Positions 30,705 through 42,900 of a DNA stretch of 64,000 nucleotides are shown here, one piece after another. The stretch's first letter is position 1, and every line of letters starts with the position of its first letter. Below the pieces are notes generated by a model. The model was not told the DNA's origin and ran no database searches. It saw nothing but the letters and a program-made list of their open reading frames with translations. Source of the stretch: Photorhabdus noenieputensis (GTDB taxonomy: Bacteria > Pseudomonadota > Gammaproteobacteria > Enterobacterales > Enterobacteriaceae); contig NZ_RCWC01000021.1 in assembly GCF_018448935.1 (NCBI RefSeq), positions 22,040 through 86,039 on the forward strand, in the 5' to 3' direction. Both the position numbers and the translations under genes were made by a program.

Positions 30705-32258
30705 ATGGCAAAAACTGGAAACGAAAGGTTGGCAGAAGCGCTGAGAGCTGCAAGCGATGCGGCCGTGGGCAACGTGCTGAGCTCTAAGTCAATCACTGAT
30801 AAACAACGCACGCTTCTGATCAATAAAGGCTATTTCAAGCAAATCATCAGGGGGTGGTATCTCCTGGATGCAGATCTCACGACTGAAAAAGCGGGTGATT
30901 CAGTACTTTGGTATGAATCCATCTGGTCTTTCGTTGGACAGTACGTCGAAAGTATCTTCGGAGATGATTACTGGCTAAGTCCCGAATCCTCTCTTGATTT
31001 ACATACAGCAAACAATGCCTTACCAAACCAGATAATTGTCTACACCTCAGACACGACGCCTCGCACACTTAACCTACCTAACAACATGAGTATGGTGATC
31101 ATCAAGGGAAGGGTTCCCTGTAAGACTGTCAAAGTAAACGGTATAAATGTTCATTCGTTGGAAAGCGCACTCGTTGAAACTGGCCCACAAACTTTCAGAG
31201 CCAACCCTATAAGCATTCAGCTAGCACTCAGGAATGCTGATCTGAGTCTGCTTTCAGAAGCAGTACTGACAACCAAGAATGTTGCCTCAGGGAACAGATT
31301 AATTGGTGCCTACCAGCAGCTAAAGATGAGGGCCGAAAGCCGGAAACTACAAACCATCATGGAAGGAGCCGGTTTTGAAGGTATTAAGCAGGTTAACCCA
31401 TTTGACCATATTCCGATGATAGTAGGCGGTAGTCGGGGAGAATCCCCAAGCGCAGTTCGTGTGAGGCTCTTGTGGCAGGAGATGAGACAAGCAGTCGTCG
31501 AGGTATTTGATGACTTTCCACCACCTTTTGACTTCTTTGAGTGCTCAATCGAAGAAACACACGCCATGATGAGCAACCTCTACATAAGCGATGCCTACAA
31601 CTCACTATCCATCGAGGGTTACAAGGTTACGCCAGAATTAATCGAGCGTCTGTCTAAAGGTGACTGGTCGCCGGATACCATCCAAAGGGACAAGGAGCAG
31701 AAGGATGCAATGGCTGCCAGAGGATATTACGATGCCTTCAACAAGGTGAAAGATCTACTGCGTGAAGCACATGAAGATAAGGAAGGCTTGGACATCCACT
31801 ACCTGATTGACGTTGGCTTGACTGACTGGTTCACTGCGTTGTTCAATCCCTGTGTAGATGCCGGAATTATCAACAGACTGGATTTGGCGGGATTTCGCAA
31901 AGGACCGATCTATATCCGCACTTCAATGCATGTACCGCCCTCCAGCGAGCAATTGATGGACTGTATGGAAGCACTGAAAGAGTTGATCGCTACTGAGAAA
32001 CACTTTGTGGTAAAGGCTATCTTAGGGCATCTTTTTCTGGGTTATATTCATCCGTTCCCCGATGGTAATGGCCGCACTGCCAGATTCTTAATGAATTTCT
32101 TGCTGGTAATCGGAGGATACCCTTGGACGGTGATTAAACTCAAAAATAGAACTCAGTATCTATCAGCGTTAGAATCAGCCTCGGTAGGAAAGAATGTGAA
32201 GCCATTTGCGGAGTTCGTAAGGCAATCTATGCAGGAAGAATACAATATCGCAATATGA
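30705..32258 (+). CDS. Fic-domain protein with AbiEi-like winged-helix N-terminus
   Basis: A 517-residue protein. The C-terminal half is a Fic AMP-transferase domain with the complete active-site motif HPFPDGNGRTAR (catalytic His449). An inhibitory-helix motif precedes it, SLSIEG with Ser300 and Glu304, fitting class II Fic proteins that carry their own inhibitor. The first 70 or so residues (TDKQRTLLINKGYFKQIIRG, then WYLL) resemble the winged-helix part of AbiEi-type antitoxins. Fic enzymes usually attach AMP to Tyr, Ser or Thr of a target protein; the target is unknown. The ATG at 30705 is preceded by GGAAGAAAG; the frame extends upstream only through a TTG at 30681 that lies inside the repeat operator. 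No partner gene overlaps it; vapB follows 103 nt later. Confidence 0.88.
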   Translation: MAKTGNERLAEALRAASDAAVGNVLSSKSITDKQRTLLINKGYFKQIIRGWYLLDADLTTEKAGDSVLWYESIWSFVGQYVESIFGDDYWLSPESSLDLHTANNALPNQIIVYTSDTTPRTLNLPNNMSMVIIKGRVPCKTVKVNGINVHSLESALVETGPQTFRANPISIQLALRNADLSLLSEAVLTTKNVASGNRLIGAYQQLKMRAESRKLQTIMEGAGFEGIKQVNPFDHIPMIVGGSRGESPSAVRVRLLWQEMRQAVVEVFDDFPPPFDFFECSIEETHAMMSNLYISDAYNSLSIEGYKVTPELIERLSKGDWSPDTIQRDKEQKDAMAARGYYDAFNKVKDLLREAHEDKEGLDIHYLIDVGLTDWFTALFNPCVDAGIINRLDLAGFRKGPIYIRTSMHVPPSSEQLMDCMEALKELIATEKHFVVKAILGHLFLGYIHPFPDGNGRTARFLMNFLLVIGGYPWTVIKLKNRTQYLSALESASVGKNVKPFAEFVRQSMQEEYNIAI

Positions 32259-32361
32259 GTGGATATTAACCTGAGTTCTAAGATCGGAGCTGACAGGTCC
32301 CTTAGAGGCCAGCAAAAATAAATTCCTATTCGGGACCAGAAAGTTAAGAAAGAGGTGCGTC

Positions 32362-32604
32362 ATGATATATCGAAGTAAAGTTTTTATGAGCAACCAAACT
32401 CAGAATGTGAGATTACCCGCAGATCTCCGTTTCCCTGACAATGTTAAAGAAGTTACTGTTAGGTCAAGAGGGAAGGAGCGAATTATTGCGCCCGTACAGA
32501 ACACATGGGATAGTTTTTTTCTGTCTGATCAATCTGTGACTGACGATTTTTTACCTGGACGTCCTGATCAAGTAACAAGTGAAAGAGAATCTTTCGATGA
32601 TTAA
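32362..32604 (+). CDS. vapB: VapB-type antitoxin (AbrB-fold)
   Basis: An 80-residue protein with the family's N-terminal SpoVT/AbrB-like strand pattern (FMSNQTQNVRLP) and the C-terminal PVQNTWDSFF / SERESFDD segment that usually wraps the VapC toxin. GAGG lies about 7 nt upstream of the chosen ATG. The stop codon overlaps the start of vapC (ATGATTAA), the usual translational coupling of the pair. VapB normally binds and neutralises the VapC ribonuclease and represses the operon. Here the toxin gene is broken, so this is an orphan antitoxin. Confidence 0.85.
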   Translation: MIYRSKVFMSNQTQNVRLPADLRFPDNVKEVTVRSRGKERIIAPVQNTWDSFFLSDQSVTDDFLPGRPDQVTSERESFDD

Positions 32605-32928
32605 GTATCTGCTTGATACTAATATTGTGATTTTCACGATAAAAAACGCCCTGAATCTATTCAGCCTAAATTCAATAAGTTTTGCAACAGTAATTAAATA
32701 ACATTTTAAACTTATATTGTTTTTAAATAAAGGATGATCGCCACAATTCAATATACACGTTCGATCATACGGTATGTCCAGTTTTAAAGAGCTAATATTT
32801 ACAGCCAAAAAACATGTCTTCGTTTTTTTAGGGTAAAAAACTGGATCACAGCAGATAATATATAAGTGATCTGTATATCCAGATGGGATAAGTAAACTTC
32901 CTTTCCTTAAAATCCCACCCGGCATCAC
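32551..32928 (-). pseudogene. Truncated partner (likely toxin) of the Panacea-type antitoxin
   Basis: The frame starts at an ATG overlapping the stop codon of the upstream antitoxin gene, a typical coupled pair. The first 70 or so residues (GSLLIPSGYTDHLYIICC, later TCILNCGDHPLF) look like small proteins found next to DUF4065 genes, from memory. From about residue 75 the frame is simply antisense to the vapC and vapB remnants (below about 32715), so the true 3' half has been lost and replaced. I regard it as a broken gene that may still be translated as a 125-residue chimera. Confidence 0.6.
32597..32701 (+). pseudogene. vapC: vapC remnant (PIN-domain toxin, 5' end only)
   Basis: The start (MIKYLLDTNIVIFTIKN) is the standard VapC N-terminus including the first catalytic Asp. 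After about 17 codons the frame is lost: the continuation in the next frame (RPESIQPKFNKF) resembles the expected VapC sequence, so there is a frameshift at a run of six A (about 32641-32646). Homology then stops altogether near 32690, so most of the PIN domain is missing. It cannot make an active toxin. The end abuts the truncated partner gene of the opposing Panacea-type module. Confidence 0.85.
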
Positions 32929-33485
32929 CGCAATCCTTGAAGAAAACAGTCCAGTTGTTGCCTTTCTATTAACTCTTGCGCCAATTTCTCAGCAACTTCT
33001 GGTGATTTACCGACAGCAATAAAAACAGAACTTGGTGAAATAGGATAAGAACTGCCGCCTGGATCTTGCCACTCAGTACAATGTTTATGGGTATACTCCA
33101 CAATATCAAAGCGGCTCATATGACCGAATTGTTCCCAAATGGCATCCAGAACTTCTAATTCAGCATCAGAAAGAGATTCAAAATCATCCCTTGTTATACC
33201 TTTCCGTTTGAGTGAAATTTCATAATTCTTTTCACTTTTAATCCATGCCCCCCACCCAAATTCATCACTGGCGTAATCTCCAGTAATTAAATTTAAGGTT
33301 TGCGATAAAACTGGCCCTCTAGGCATAGATACCATTCGATCGCCAGTGATAGGATAGCCATAGTCATTCATAGATACCCTATCTGCCAGATAAAGCAACT
33401 TCATAAGCTTCAGATATGCCATGCGCCCGCCGCGCTTATACAGTAAGTAGGCAGCCATTTGGGCTACTTTTTCTTCGCAAAACAT
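32925..33485 (-). CDS. Panacea-domain (DUF4065, GepA/SocA-like) antitoxin
   Basis: A 186-residue protein with the family pattern KLMKLLYLADR near residue 30, MPRGPVLS near 55 and a C-terminal helical region. The ATG at 33485 has GGAGG 6 nt upstream; an upstream extension of 16 codons has no such site. Panacea-domain proteins are known antitoxins that can neutralise unrelated toxins encoded next to them. The next gene (32928 downward) overlaps its stop codon and would be that partner, but it is truncated, so this antitoxin appears to be an orphan. Confidence 0.8.
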   Translation of the reverse strand: MFCEEKVAQMAAYLLYKRGGRMAYLKLMKLLYLADRVSMNDYGYPITGDRMVSMPRGPVLSQTLNLITGDYASDEFGWGAWIKSEKNYEISLKRKGITRDDFESLSDAELEVLDAIWEQFGHMSRFDIVEYTHKHCTEWQDPGGSSYPISPSSVFIAVGKSPEVAEKLAQELIERQQLDCFLQGLR

Positions 33486-33914
33486 AGAAACCTCCAAGAC
33501 TTTTTCGAAATACCAAACTGGCAATCTACACATATAGTGTACCTCTAAATGCGCAACCCTGACAAGGTTAACTCTAATAAAGTCAATGAGTTAGAAACTA
33601 TATGTCTGATATATAAAGAATTAAAGATTCTTTATCTTTAGGCTAAAAAATGTATAGCAACCAACACAACCCAAAATGTTGCTGTATGATCATTGTTGAT
33701 CTTCGGTATATATCCTGGCTGAAATAATTGCCCCACCAATCTCACGGGTTCCATATAATATAGGAACGGGAGAAACACCGAATGAATTATTTAAGGGAAT
33801 ACAAATGTGTTTACTTCCAGGTTAACAATGTTGCACTTATTATGTGAATCTACCGAGAATTAGTAAAATCATTAACAAATAAAACGCAGAAATAATTCCT
33901 GAATAGAAAACTCC
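33486..33914. other. Intergenic region, no gene seen
   Basis: About 430 bp upstream of the Panacea-domain gene and downstream of toxin copy 2. It should contain the promoter of the antitoxin gene. No coding sequence or RNA gene is supported. Confidence 0.5.
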
Positions 33915-33940
33915 AAAAATGGCCCACCTTTCTGTGAGCC
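33915..33940 (-). terminator. Terminator of toxin copy 2
   Basis: On the minus strand GGCTCAC and GTGGGCC form a 7-bp stem (one G-T pair) with a 6-nt loop, followed by ATTTTTGG. It lies about 40 nt after the stop codon of the MARTX-like gene. Confidence 0.7.
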
Positions 33941-33978
33941 ACCTTATTAAAACTTTTTACTGATTTATAAAGAACTGA

Positions 33979-36900
33979 TTAAACAAATTTCCCCTTACCA
34001 ATCGTGACATCGGTCCACGCCGTTGCGATAACCGTTTTCGCCTGACTGTCCAGACCCGCAATAAAACCATTATCACCCACTGCCGGGGAAAAACTACTCA
34101 TAGCCTGAATCAAAGAATCCACCGCATGATCTGACAGTGCGGTAAATTCACGTTCGCCTGACGCCTCCTTATCACTCATCCGAGTCACCAATTTGGCGCG
34201 ATTGCCATTAAAGTAATCATTAAAGGTGACCGAACCCACCAATTCAAATCTCCCCTGAGCGGTGGTGTCCTGAGTATGGCGATTCACTGACAGCACCAAA
34301 TCATACCCGCTGCGCTGGAACCACAGATTTTTCCAGTCAACACCGTTAAACAGAATCATATCTTCTGCGTTAATATCGCTCACTCGGTTATCAATTACTT
34401 CTTCGCCGATCACAAAGCTATCCATTCCTGCACCGCCCCGGAAATGGTTCTGATACCCGCCCAATACCAGCAGATCCTGACCTTCACCGCCGTAAAACTG
34501 GCTGAACTTTGAAATAGCCGCGGCTATCAGATGATCATCACCTTCACCACCATTAATCACCGCATGGTAGCCCATCAGCTTAATCACATCATTGCCGGAA
34601 TAACCATCGATCCGGTTGTCATTACCAAATACTCTGGCAAAATCGTCGCCTCCTCCCAGTTCGGCCTGATTATTATTGCCGATGATCACCGTATAATCCT
34701 GACCTTCCCCACTATCCACCCGGTTATAGTTGCCGGAAGTGACGACGTAATCCTGTCCGTTACCCGCATCAATAAAACCGCCTTCACCAAAGACAAACAC
34801 CTGATCATTGCCTTCCCCCATAGAGACATGGTTAATGCGCCCAGCCACCACTGCGGTATCGTCACCATTACCGCCAAACATCCAGTTTTCACGTCCCATC
34901 AGGATGCCAAGATCATTGCCTTCACCACCTGAAAAAATATTGGAAGTCCCTAGCGAGTAATAGACATCATCGCCACGACCACCCCAGAAGTTGTTGTTAT
35001 CTCCCAGATAAGCGCCAAGATCTTTACCGTCGCCTCCCCAGTTGAAGTTATAGTTCCCCAACGATACATGGATATCGCCATCACCATGCAAATGGCCGCT
35101 GTTACGCAGGAAATCAAACGTTTTTTCTTCCATATTAAGCAGATCTGTCGTCAGGTTTTCTTTCAGGTTAACCACTAACGATTTCATTTCTTGCTGCTTC
35201 TTTTCGCTGAACAGCGTCGCAAATAAATTAGGTAAATTAAGCGAATTAAAACCAAATGCAGGTTTGGGTTTATTATTGGTCTGAGCATTTTCTCCATTGA
35301 TACTCACCGAAGATCCTGATTCCTGACTCTCATCAGGCGTTTTCTCTTTCAGACCATGACTCTCCGCAAATGACCTAACGCCCTCCTCGCCCATATCAAT
35401 GCCCGCCTCCAGGCTATCAAGTAACTTTTCTGGATTGGTGAAAGCTTGCAGTTGATCCCCACTAAATTCCCCAATCACTTCCAGCATCTCTTGCAGAATC
35501 GCAGCACCATCAACCGATTCGCCGGTGCGGGAAATAATTCTCCCCTCTGCCGTGTAGTTCACGCCAAAAATATCCGCTAAGGTGGTATCTGCATTTACAC
35601 TCGCTAATCGACCTATCAGTTTATTCTTAAGCTGACGCGGCAAGTCCTGTGGATTATAAGTAAAGGTGGTTTTCGCCATGCCGGTTGCTGAATATTGCTG
35701 CGTCATCAGGCCAAATAGCGAACCTAAGTTAGTGTCGAGAATCGACTGGATATGGTCACCGAACATCAGGTTCCAGTTACCGGTTGTCACCTGAATATCG
35801 GCACCACGCCCGCCTACAGCAAAGTTGAAAGCCAGTTTTTGATTGGCCTGACGGAATTGTTCTATACGACTTATTTTACCCATACCAGTGCCTTTGCCAT
35901 GTTCGCCTAGCCACTGGTTAAACTTCTTGTTCAATGTCAATTCAGCGTCATGCTTCAAGCCACGGCTGTTGCGCTCATGTTGCGAATCCAGATCAGTCAA
36001 TGTGTTGTAGTCCACGCTGCTGGTTTGGTCCAAACCGGACATATCCTCCACAAATCTCTTCGCACCGGCGATGGTCCACTGCTGATCTTGCGCCACCAAC
36101 CAATCTTGATCCTCACTGGAACCGGCAACCCCTTGCAGTACGTGGGCAATACGCGCAGCACCATCAAATGGATTAATCAGCGGCGGCGTTGGAATGGATT
36201 TATCCATCATTACAATCAGGTCATTACTGCGGCCTTGATTAAAGCTGATATTACGATTACCGATAAACATTTGCGCCCCTTCCAGCGCCTGGTAGCCTGC
36301 AATATCGAAGCTGTGTTTACTGTCACCATTACCGATGTGCACCATCACATTGTTATCACCGAAAGCCAGTGATTTAAAACCACCGCTACCCACTTTAATC
36401 CCGACGTTCGAGGTTCCCCAGTTGAGAGCAGTAAACTCGCCATCTCCCACATTCACCTGGATATTACCGGAGTAACTGAGCTGATTATTCGATTGATCGT
36501 CAGGGGCCACCTGAATCGTATTTTCACGTTTCTTGGGTTGAACCAACACTTCATTGTGACCGGTAATCGCCCCTTTAATAACGGTATCAGCTTCGGTATG
36601 TCCTACCCTGGAGAGGTTGATATCGCTTTCAGCAATACCGCGACGAACCTGTTCGGTATGTGTGAGCAGCTCATTGTTATCATTCCAACTTAATACGACT
36701 TTGTTATCAGACAGATTGTTAACCCATTGGTTATTTTGATCACGGGTAAATTTGCGTCCACCGGCATCAACAGCCACTTCACTACTGCGAGCGGAAACAT
36801 CACTGCGAATGCCTTGTTTATCCAACACGGTGATAAAGCGACGAGCAAAGCCATCTCGTTTGTCATCACTTATCAAAGAACAACCCACAATACTGATGTG

Positions 36901-39900
36901 ATCAGGTTTGTGAATTATGCTTTTACCCCGATTAACGTCCTGATAAAACCGCGTTAATCGGGTCGCCAATTCATCAGCAGCGTAACCACTCAGATGAATG
37001 TTATTCTGCTCCGATGTATCACGGCCATGACCAACAATCTGCCAACGTAACTTACCGGATAATCGGGCAAGATCACCATAAACCACACGATATTTGCCCT
37101 TAGAGTCAAGTTGAACCACTACGCTAGAATCTGAGTGTTTACCCGCCAGATTAGCCGCAGCTTTAGCGACGACCGGATCGTCCTCCATTTGGATAATAAT
37201 CTGACCATCAAAGCGAGTTTCACGACCATCAGCTTGTGGTGTCACCCTCTCTATTTGCCAGTCACCGAGTGGTCTGCTCGTTTTCTTATCCTGATGAGTA
37301 TCGTCGATGATCGTCGATTCCGGCCGTTTATTCTTACCCGATAACTCATCTAACTCTTCCACCGCTGGACGACTTTGTGGCTTCACTCTGGCATGTTTCT
37401 GATAGAATTCCCCAGTTTCTTGGAAAGCGTTATCCAGCGCCTGACTTACCCACACTTTGCCTTCTTCACCGGCAATATCCACCAGCTCTCTATAATTAGC
37501 CGTGTAGCTATTGAGTAACTGCTTACGTTGTTCATCACCGGTTATCTGTAATGCCTGATAAACCGCCAGACTTTCGTTGACAGAATGACCACCATCAAAT
37601 ACCAGAAACGCCAGCGTGTTGAGATAGCTCTGTCTGGCCGAGAAGGCAGGCTGTTCACTAGCAATCTGTTCACTAGCAATATAGTTATTGAGATGAACCA
37701 TAATATTGGTCGAACCGGAGGCACCTGTCACCACAGAGTGACCTTGCGCTAACGCATGATGCTCAAATCTCGTTTCCCATCCGGGGACTAAAATTCGGCC
37801 CGCAGCAACCTTTCTGCCATACAAAAAATCATCATGCTTGTTATTAGCAGGCTGGTAGGGTAACGCTGTACCATAATCGTTAGTCTGCTTTTCGGTTATT
37901 TCAACGTCATATGTAACATCAGCCCCGCTAGTCAGTTGACTACTGGTCGAACGGGCTTTGGTGATAACATCCTCATAGAAGCGATCCCCTTTAACCTTCC
38001 ACTCCGCACGATCCATCCCCATTCCTGGGGTAATCGCCATTTTTACTGCCAGAAATGGCACCTTAATCACAGCAAAGCCATCATTAACCTGAGTCATCAT
38101 GGTCTTGAAACTGGCAAAAGTCGGTTCATCCAGAAACGCCGTCAATTCAGGTACCCGACTAAACCAGGGACGAAAATCCTTGTTAATGGCCCTGGCAAAC
38201 CCCACCATCTTTTTAGCAATAATCTTCTCACGCTCGGCGACATCAGGATAAAAACCCCCGATCCACTGTTCAAATTTCTCTACCAGAAATTGTCCTGTCT
38301 GTCTGGAGGTGGTCATAGCATCCTGTGGCGCTGTTTTCACCAATTCATGGGCCAATTCAGAATCAAAATGGCGACCAAACAGGTTGTCAATATATTGTCC
38401 AGTCGCCTTTTCCTTACGGGCATCAGCCAGTAACTGCTGGGCTAGCGTGTGTAATTCAGGATGTGTCTGCAACTGGCTAACCGCATCCTCAAATAGCTTA
38501 ATGGTTTCCTGTCGTGTTACTTGTCCGCTAAGCCAAAGGTTTTTGGCTCGTTCAATGAGCGGCATACCTTCGGGAATGGCTTCTTGCTGCAATCGGCTAA
38601 CGAAAACGATGAGGCTTTCACTTTCAGTTTTAGGCGCTTCCCGTTCCGCCACAGAGTTAATCTGGGTCAATGGCTTGATTTGTAAATCAGTAAGACGATT
38701 AATTTCGCTTTGCGCGATATCACCTTTCAGACCTACCACACGCCCGAATCCATCAAAGGATACCTGTTGGTCAAACTGTGCAACATGGTCAGGCAATAAG
38801 CTAATCCCTAAAATCCCGGCTGATTCAGCTCTTTTTGCTTGAAGGTAAGCAACCAGTTCCCCCATCTCAAAACGCAAGCTTTTGACTAATCGGCAACGCT
38901 TGGCAAATTCATTGGGATCATGCTGTTGCCAATGAGCAAGCGCTTGCTCAAGCTGCAACATATGCTGCTCATCAGGTTGTTCGACCGCATTGTTGAAAGC
39001 CTCGCGTACAGCCACCAACGCTTTACTGGGCCGATCGGTATTTATCTGACCAAGATATCTTTTTGTCGAATCAATAAACTGTTTGTCACCCTGACTCAGC
39101 AAGAAAGGCTCAAACTCTCTCAGGATAGAAGAATGGGATTTCAGGCTATCTCCACCAGCCGTTTGTCCCAATCCTTGTAAATTGATACCCGAAATTACAG
39201 GTGCTTTTGTGATTAACTTTCTGGGTTGACTCAAGGCGGGTTCCACAACCCTGTCGGATGACGTGCCGGTAAGCAGCGAAATGATCGAAGCACCAATATG
39301 TTCTGCATGCATACTCCTGTTGATCTGTAGTCGATTAATCGCCCGCTGCGCACTATTCAATGCCGCCAAATCTGCGGCTGTTAGCGTTAGATCTTCACTG
39401 TTCCAGCCATTAGCTGCCGTTTTGGACTCAGGATTAATATGACTTTTCGGTTTCGCTACGTCGATTGGTGTATAAGCTTTTCCAGACAAGCCACTGCCGG
39501 TCGCCCCGCTACGATCTGGTTTTGCATCACCAGCCTGTTTCGCCCCTTTCGCATCAACCTGTACCTGAGCAGCTTTATTTTTCGCTACCGAGCTATCATA
39601 TTCACCGCGTTGTTTTGCTTCTTCATACACGGCATAGGCGTCGCTTTCCGCTTGTGCTGCTCGCAGACGTTGTAAATCCGTTTCTTTCTGTCTTGATTTC
39701 GCTTTTGTACGCGCATCCTCAATATTGCCGTCCGCGTTCTTTATATTCTGATGACTTTGCTCTAAACCTGCTTCTGATTTGCCAATTGCATTTTTTACTT
39801 GTTGTTGATTATCGATAAGACACGGTTGTAAATCAGCTAATTTTTTCTGTGAAATAAATTTGGCGTCATCTAATTTTTCCTGAGTATGGTCCAAATATCC

Positions 39901-42900
39901 CACAGCAAACCGGTTACGCCACTCATCACCCGATTGACCCGTGTAATTGGCATAGCCATTAAGCGCATCCAGACGTTGAGTCATATAGAGTAACTCTTTC
40001 GTTATTTCTCTGGACTCTGCGTTTATTGCATCACGCTGTAGTTGTCCATTGGCACTCAGCGCATTTTGATCTGTTGATTCCAATTGGTATTGTGATTTTG
40101 AAATTATTTTAAGTTGGTCATCCCGTTCTTGTTCCAGAATGCGGCGATTTTCCTCCGCTTGCTCTTTATCACTTAATGCATTTTGCGCAGCGCTGCCCTG
40201 TTTTGCATGTTTAATAACAGCATCAGCTTGTGATAATGATTCACTCTGCGTCGAATCAACCTTGTCTCCAATATGCAAGGCGTTCTGGATAGCCTCAATA
40301 TCAGGCACCTCCACCTGAGTTATCGTACCACTTAATTTATCACGCAAATTCGAACCAACGTTATCAATGGTATTCATATGGAAACCATCAATGGCAGACA
40401 CTTCGGTTAAATTAATCGCTCCTCGGCCTTTATTAGTTCCAGAAGTGTTAGCCTCATTACCGTGAATCAAATAGCTAATCGCCTGACTACCTTCCACGCC
40501 TAACACAGTTCGTTTAATATTTTTAAACAGAAAAGGAAGGTTATTACTTTGCGTATTGCTTTCCGCAATAGAAAGAGAGTAGAAATCGCCGTTACCCACC
40601 TTAATCGCTACATTATTGCGGGCATAAGAGGCGTTAATCCCCAGACCATCACCAACATGAATATTGGCATTGCCTTTACCTTTCATGATCGCAACATTAA
40701 GACCATGCCCAACTTTAGTATTAACGTTATATTCACCCCACGCTGCGTTAATGGAAACACCATCCCCCACTTTAGTGTTGATATTAAAATCGCCATGCGT
40801 CGCAGTGATACTTAAACCATTCCCTACCGAAGTCGTAATATTCGCTCTGCCTTTTGCCGCAGTAACCTGCACACCATCACCCACTTTGGTGACAATATTC
40901 CCTTTACTCCACAAGGCATTAAAGCTGTCACCGTTACCTACCTGAGTCACAATGTTGGCATCAGCTTTGGCAAGTACGACATTACGCCCATCACCGACTT
41001 TGGTAATCACATTAGCTTTACCCCAAGCGCCGGTATAATCATCACCTTGCCCCACATGGGTGATGATATTGGCATCACCCTGAACAACGGTGATTTCCTG
41101 CTCATTACCCACTTTAGTAATGATATTGGCTTTACCTTTGGCGAAGTTATAACGGTTACCATCACCAACTTGAGTCAGGATATTAGCATCCCCCCAAACA
41201 GCATTAACGCCGATACCGCTCCCCACTTTGGTAATGATATTGGCTTTACCTTTGGCGAACCCCACCGTCGTACCATCACCAACATGGGTCATGATGTTAC
41301 CCACATCGGAAATAAGTAAACCGACTGTTGTCCCGTCCCCTATCTTCGTTAGAATATTGCCCTTACCGAATAGCACAGCAGCAGTCGTTGATGATCCCTT
41401 ATGAGTGATGACATTCGCTTCCGCCGCCGCAAACACCCCCATAAAATCATCACCCACTTTGGTGACAATATTCGCCTCTCCTAACGCCAAAACACCAGTT
41501 AAGCCATTGCCGGAATGAGTCATAATATTGGCTCGACCAAACATTGCCGCCAATGTTGTGCCATCACCTACTCTGGTCATGACATTCAGCTCACCGGCAA
41601 ATAAGCCAATACTGCTGCCATTACCTACATGCGAATAGATATTGGCCTCACCAACCATCAAACCGAGCGCCAAATCATTGCCTGCTTTCGTCAGGATATT
41701 GCCCTGCCCGATCATCGCGGCAAAAGTTGAGCCATTACCAATATGGGTCATCACATTAGCCTCACCGATCATGGCTGCCAGCGTCATGCCGTTACCCACT
41801 TTGGTTGCAATATTGCCTTTAGCCAACATCAAGGCAACACTCATTTCATCACCAATGTGAGTAAACACATTGCCGGCAGCGATCATCAATGCCAGCGCCT
41901 TACCATCCCCCACTTTGGTAAAAACATTCCCCAAGCCTCCCATCAACCCCCATGCATCGCCGTTGCCAACATGAGTAAAGATATTGCCCGCACCAATCAT
42001 AGCCGCAATCGCCGTTCCATTACCCACTTTGGTAAAGACATTGCCTGCGGCTCCCATCACTCCCAGAGTCTGACTGCCACCGACATGAGTCAACACATTA
42101 CCTATGCCGAGCATAATACCCGCGGTGTCACCGTTTCCGATTTTGGTCAAGATATTAGCGCCACCTAACATCACCCCCGTCGTACTTCCATTGCCAATAT
42201 GAGTAAACACGTTGGCACCGCCGCCCATCAGCGCAATAGCACTACCTCTGCCCTTTTTCGTCAGAATATTGGCACCGCCTAATGCAACCGCCGTGGTACC
42301 TGATATTTCATCATCGTTGAGATGCGTGATAATGTTCGCACCACCAAGCATACCGGCAACCACATCACCAGCGCCAAGCTTAGTCAGCACATTGGTGCCC
42401 CCCACCTGTACTGAGGAGAGTTTCCCCTTACCGGTTTGGATCATCACATTAAAACCACCGGCACTTAACCAATCGGCGTTGCCATTACCTATTTGGCTAT
42501 GAGTGTTGTACCCCCCAAGCATGATAACTCGGCTATCGCCATTACCTTGATGGATCGAAATATTACCCACGGCCAAAAGATGGGCTAGATACCGCCCATC
42601 ACCGATTCGAACCAATACGTTTGCCGCACCGCCAGCGTAAACGTTCATTTCTCCACGCTGGCTTTGATGAACCAGTACGTTTGCCAGACCTGCGCCACGG
42701 AATGTCAGATTGCCCTGTTCCCCACGTCTCACAATCACATTGGCAGCACCCGCGCCTTCAAAATTGACATTGCCGCGTATAACACTGGAGGTAATGACAT
42801 TGCCACCCCCCATGCCCTTGAAATTAATGTCACCGGAGCTGTCACCCATATCGGCGGATGATTTCACCAACTCCTGATGACTGTACTCTTCGGTATGTGC

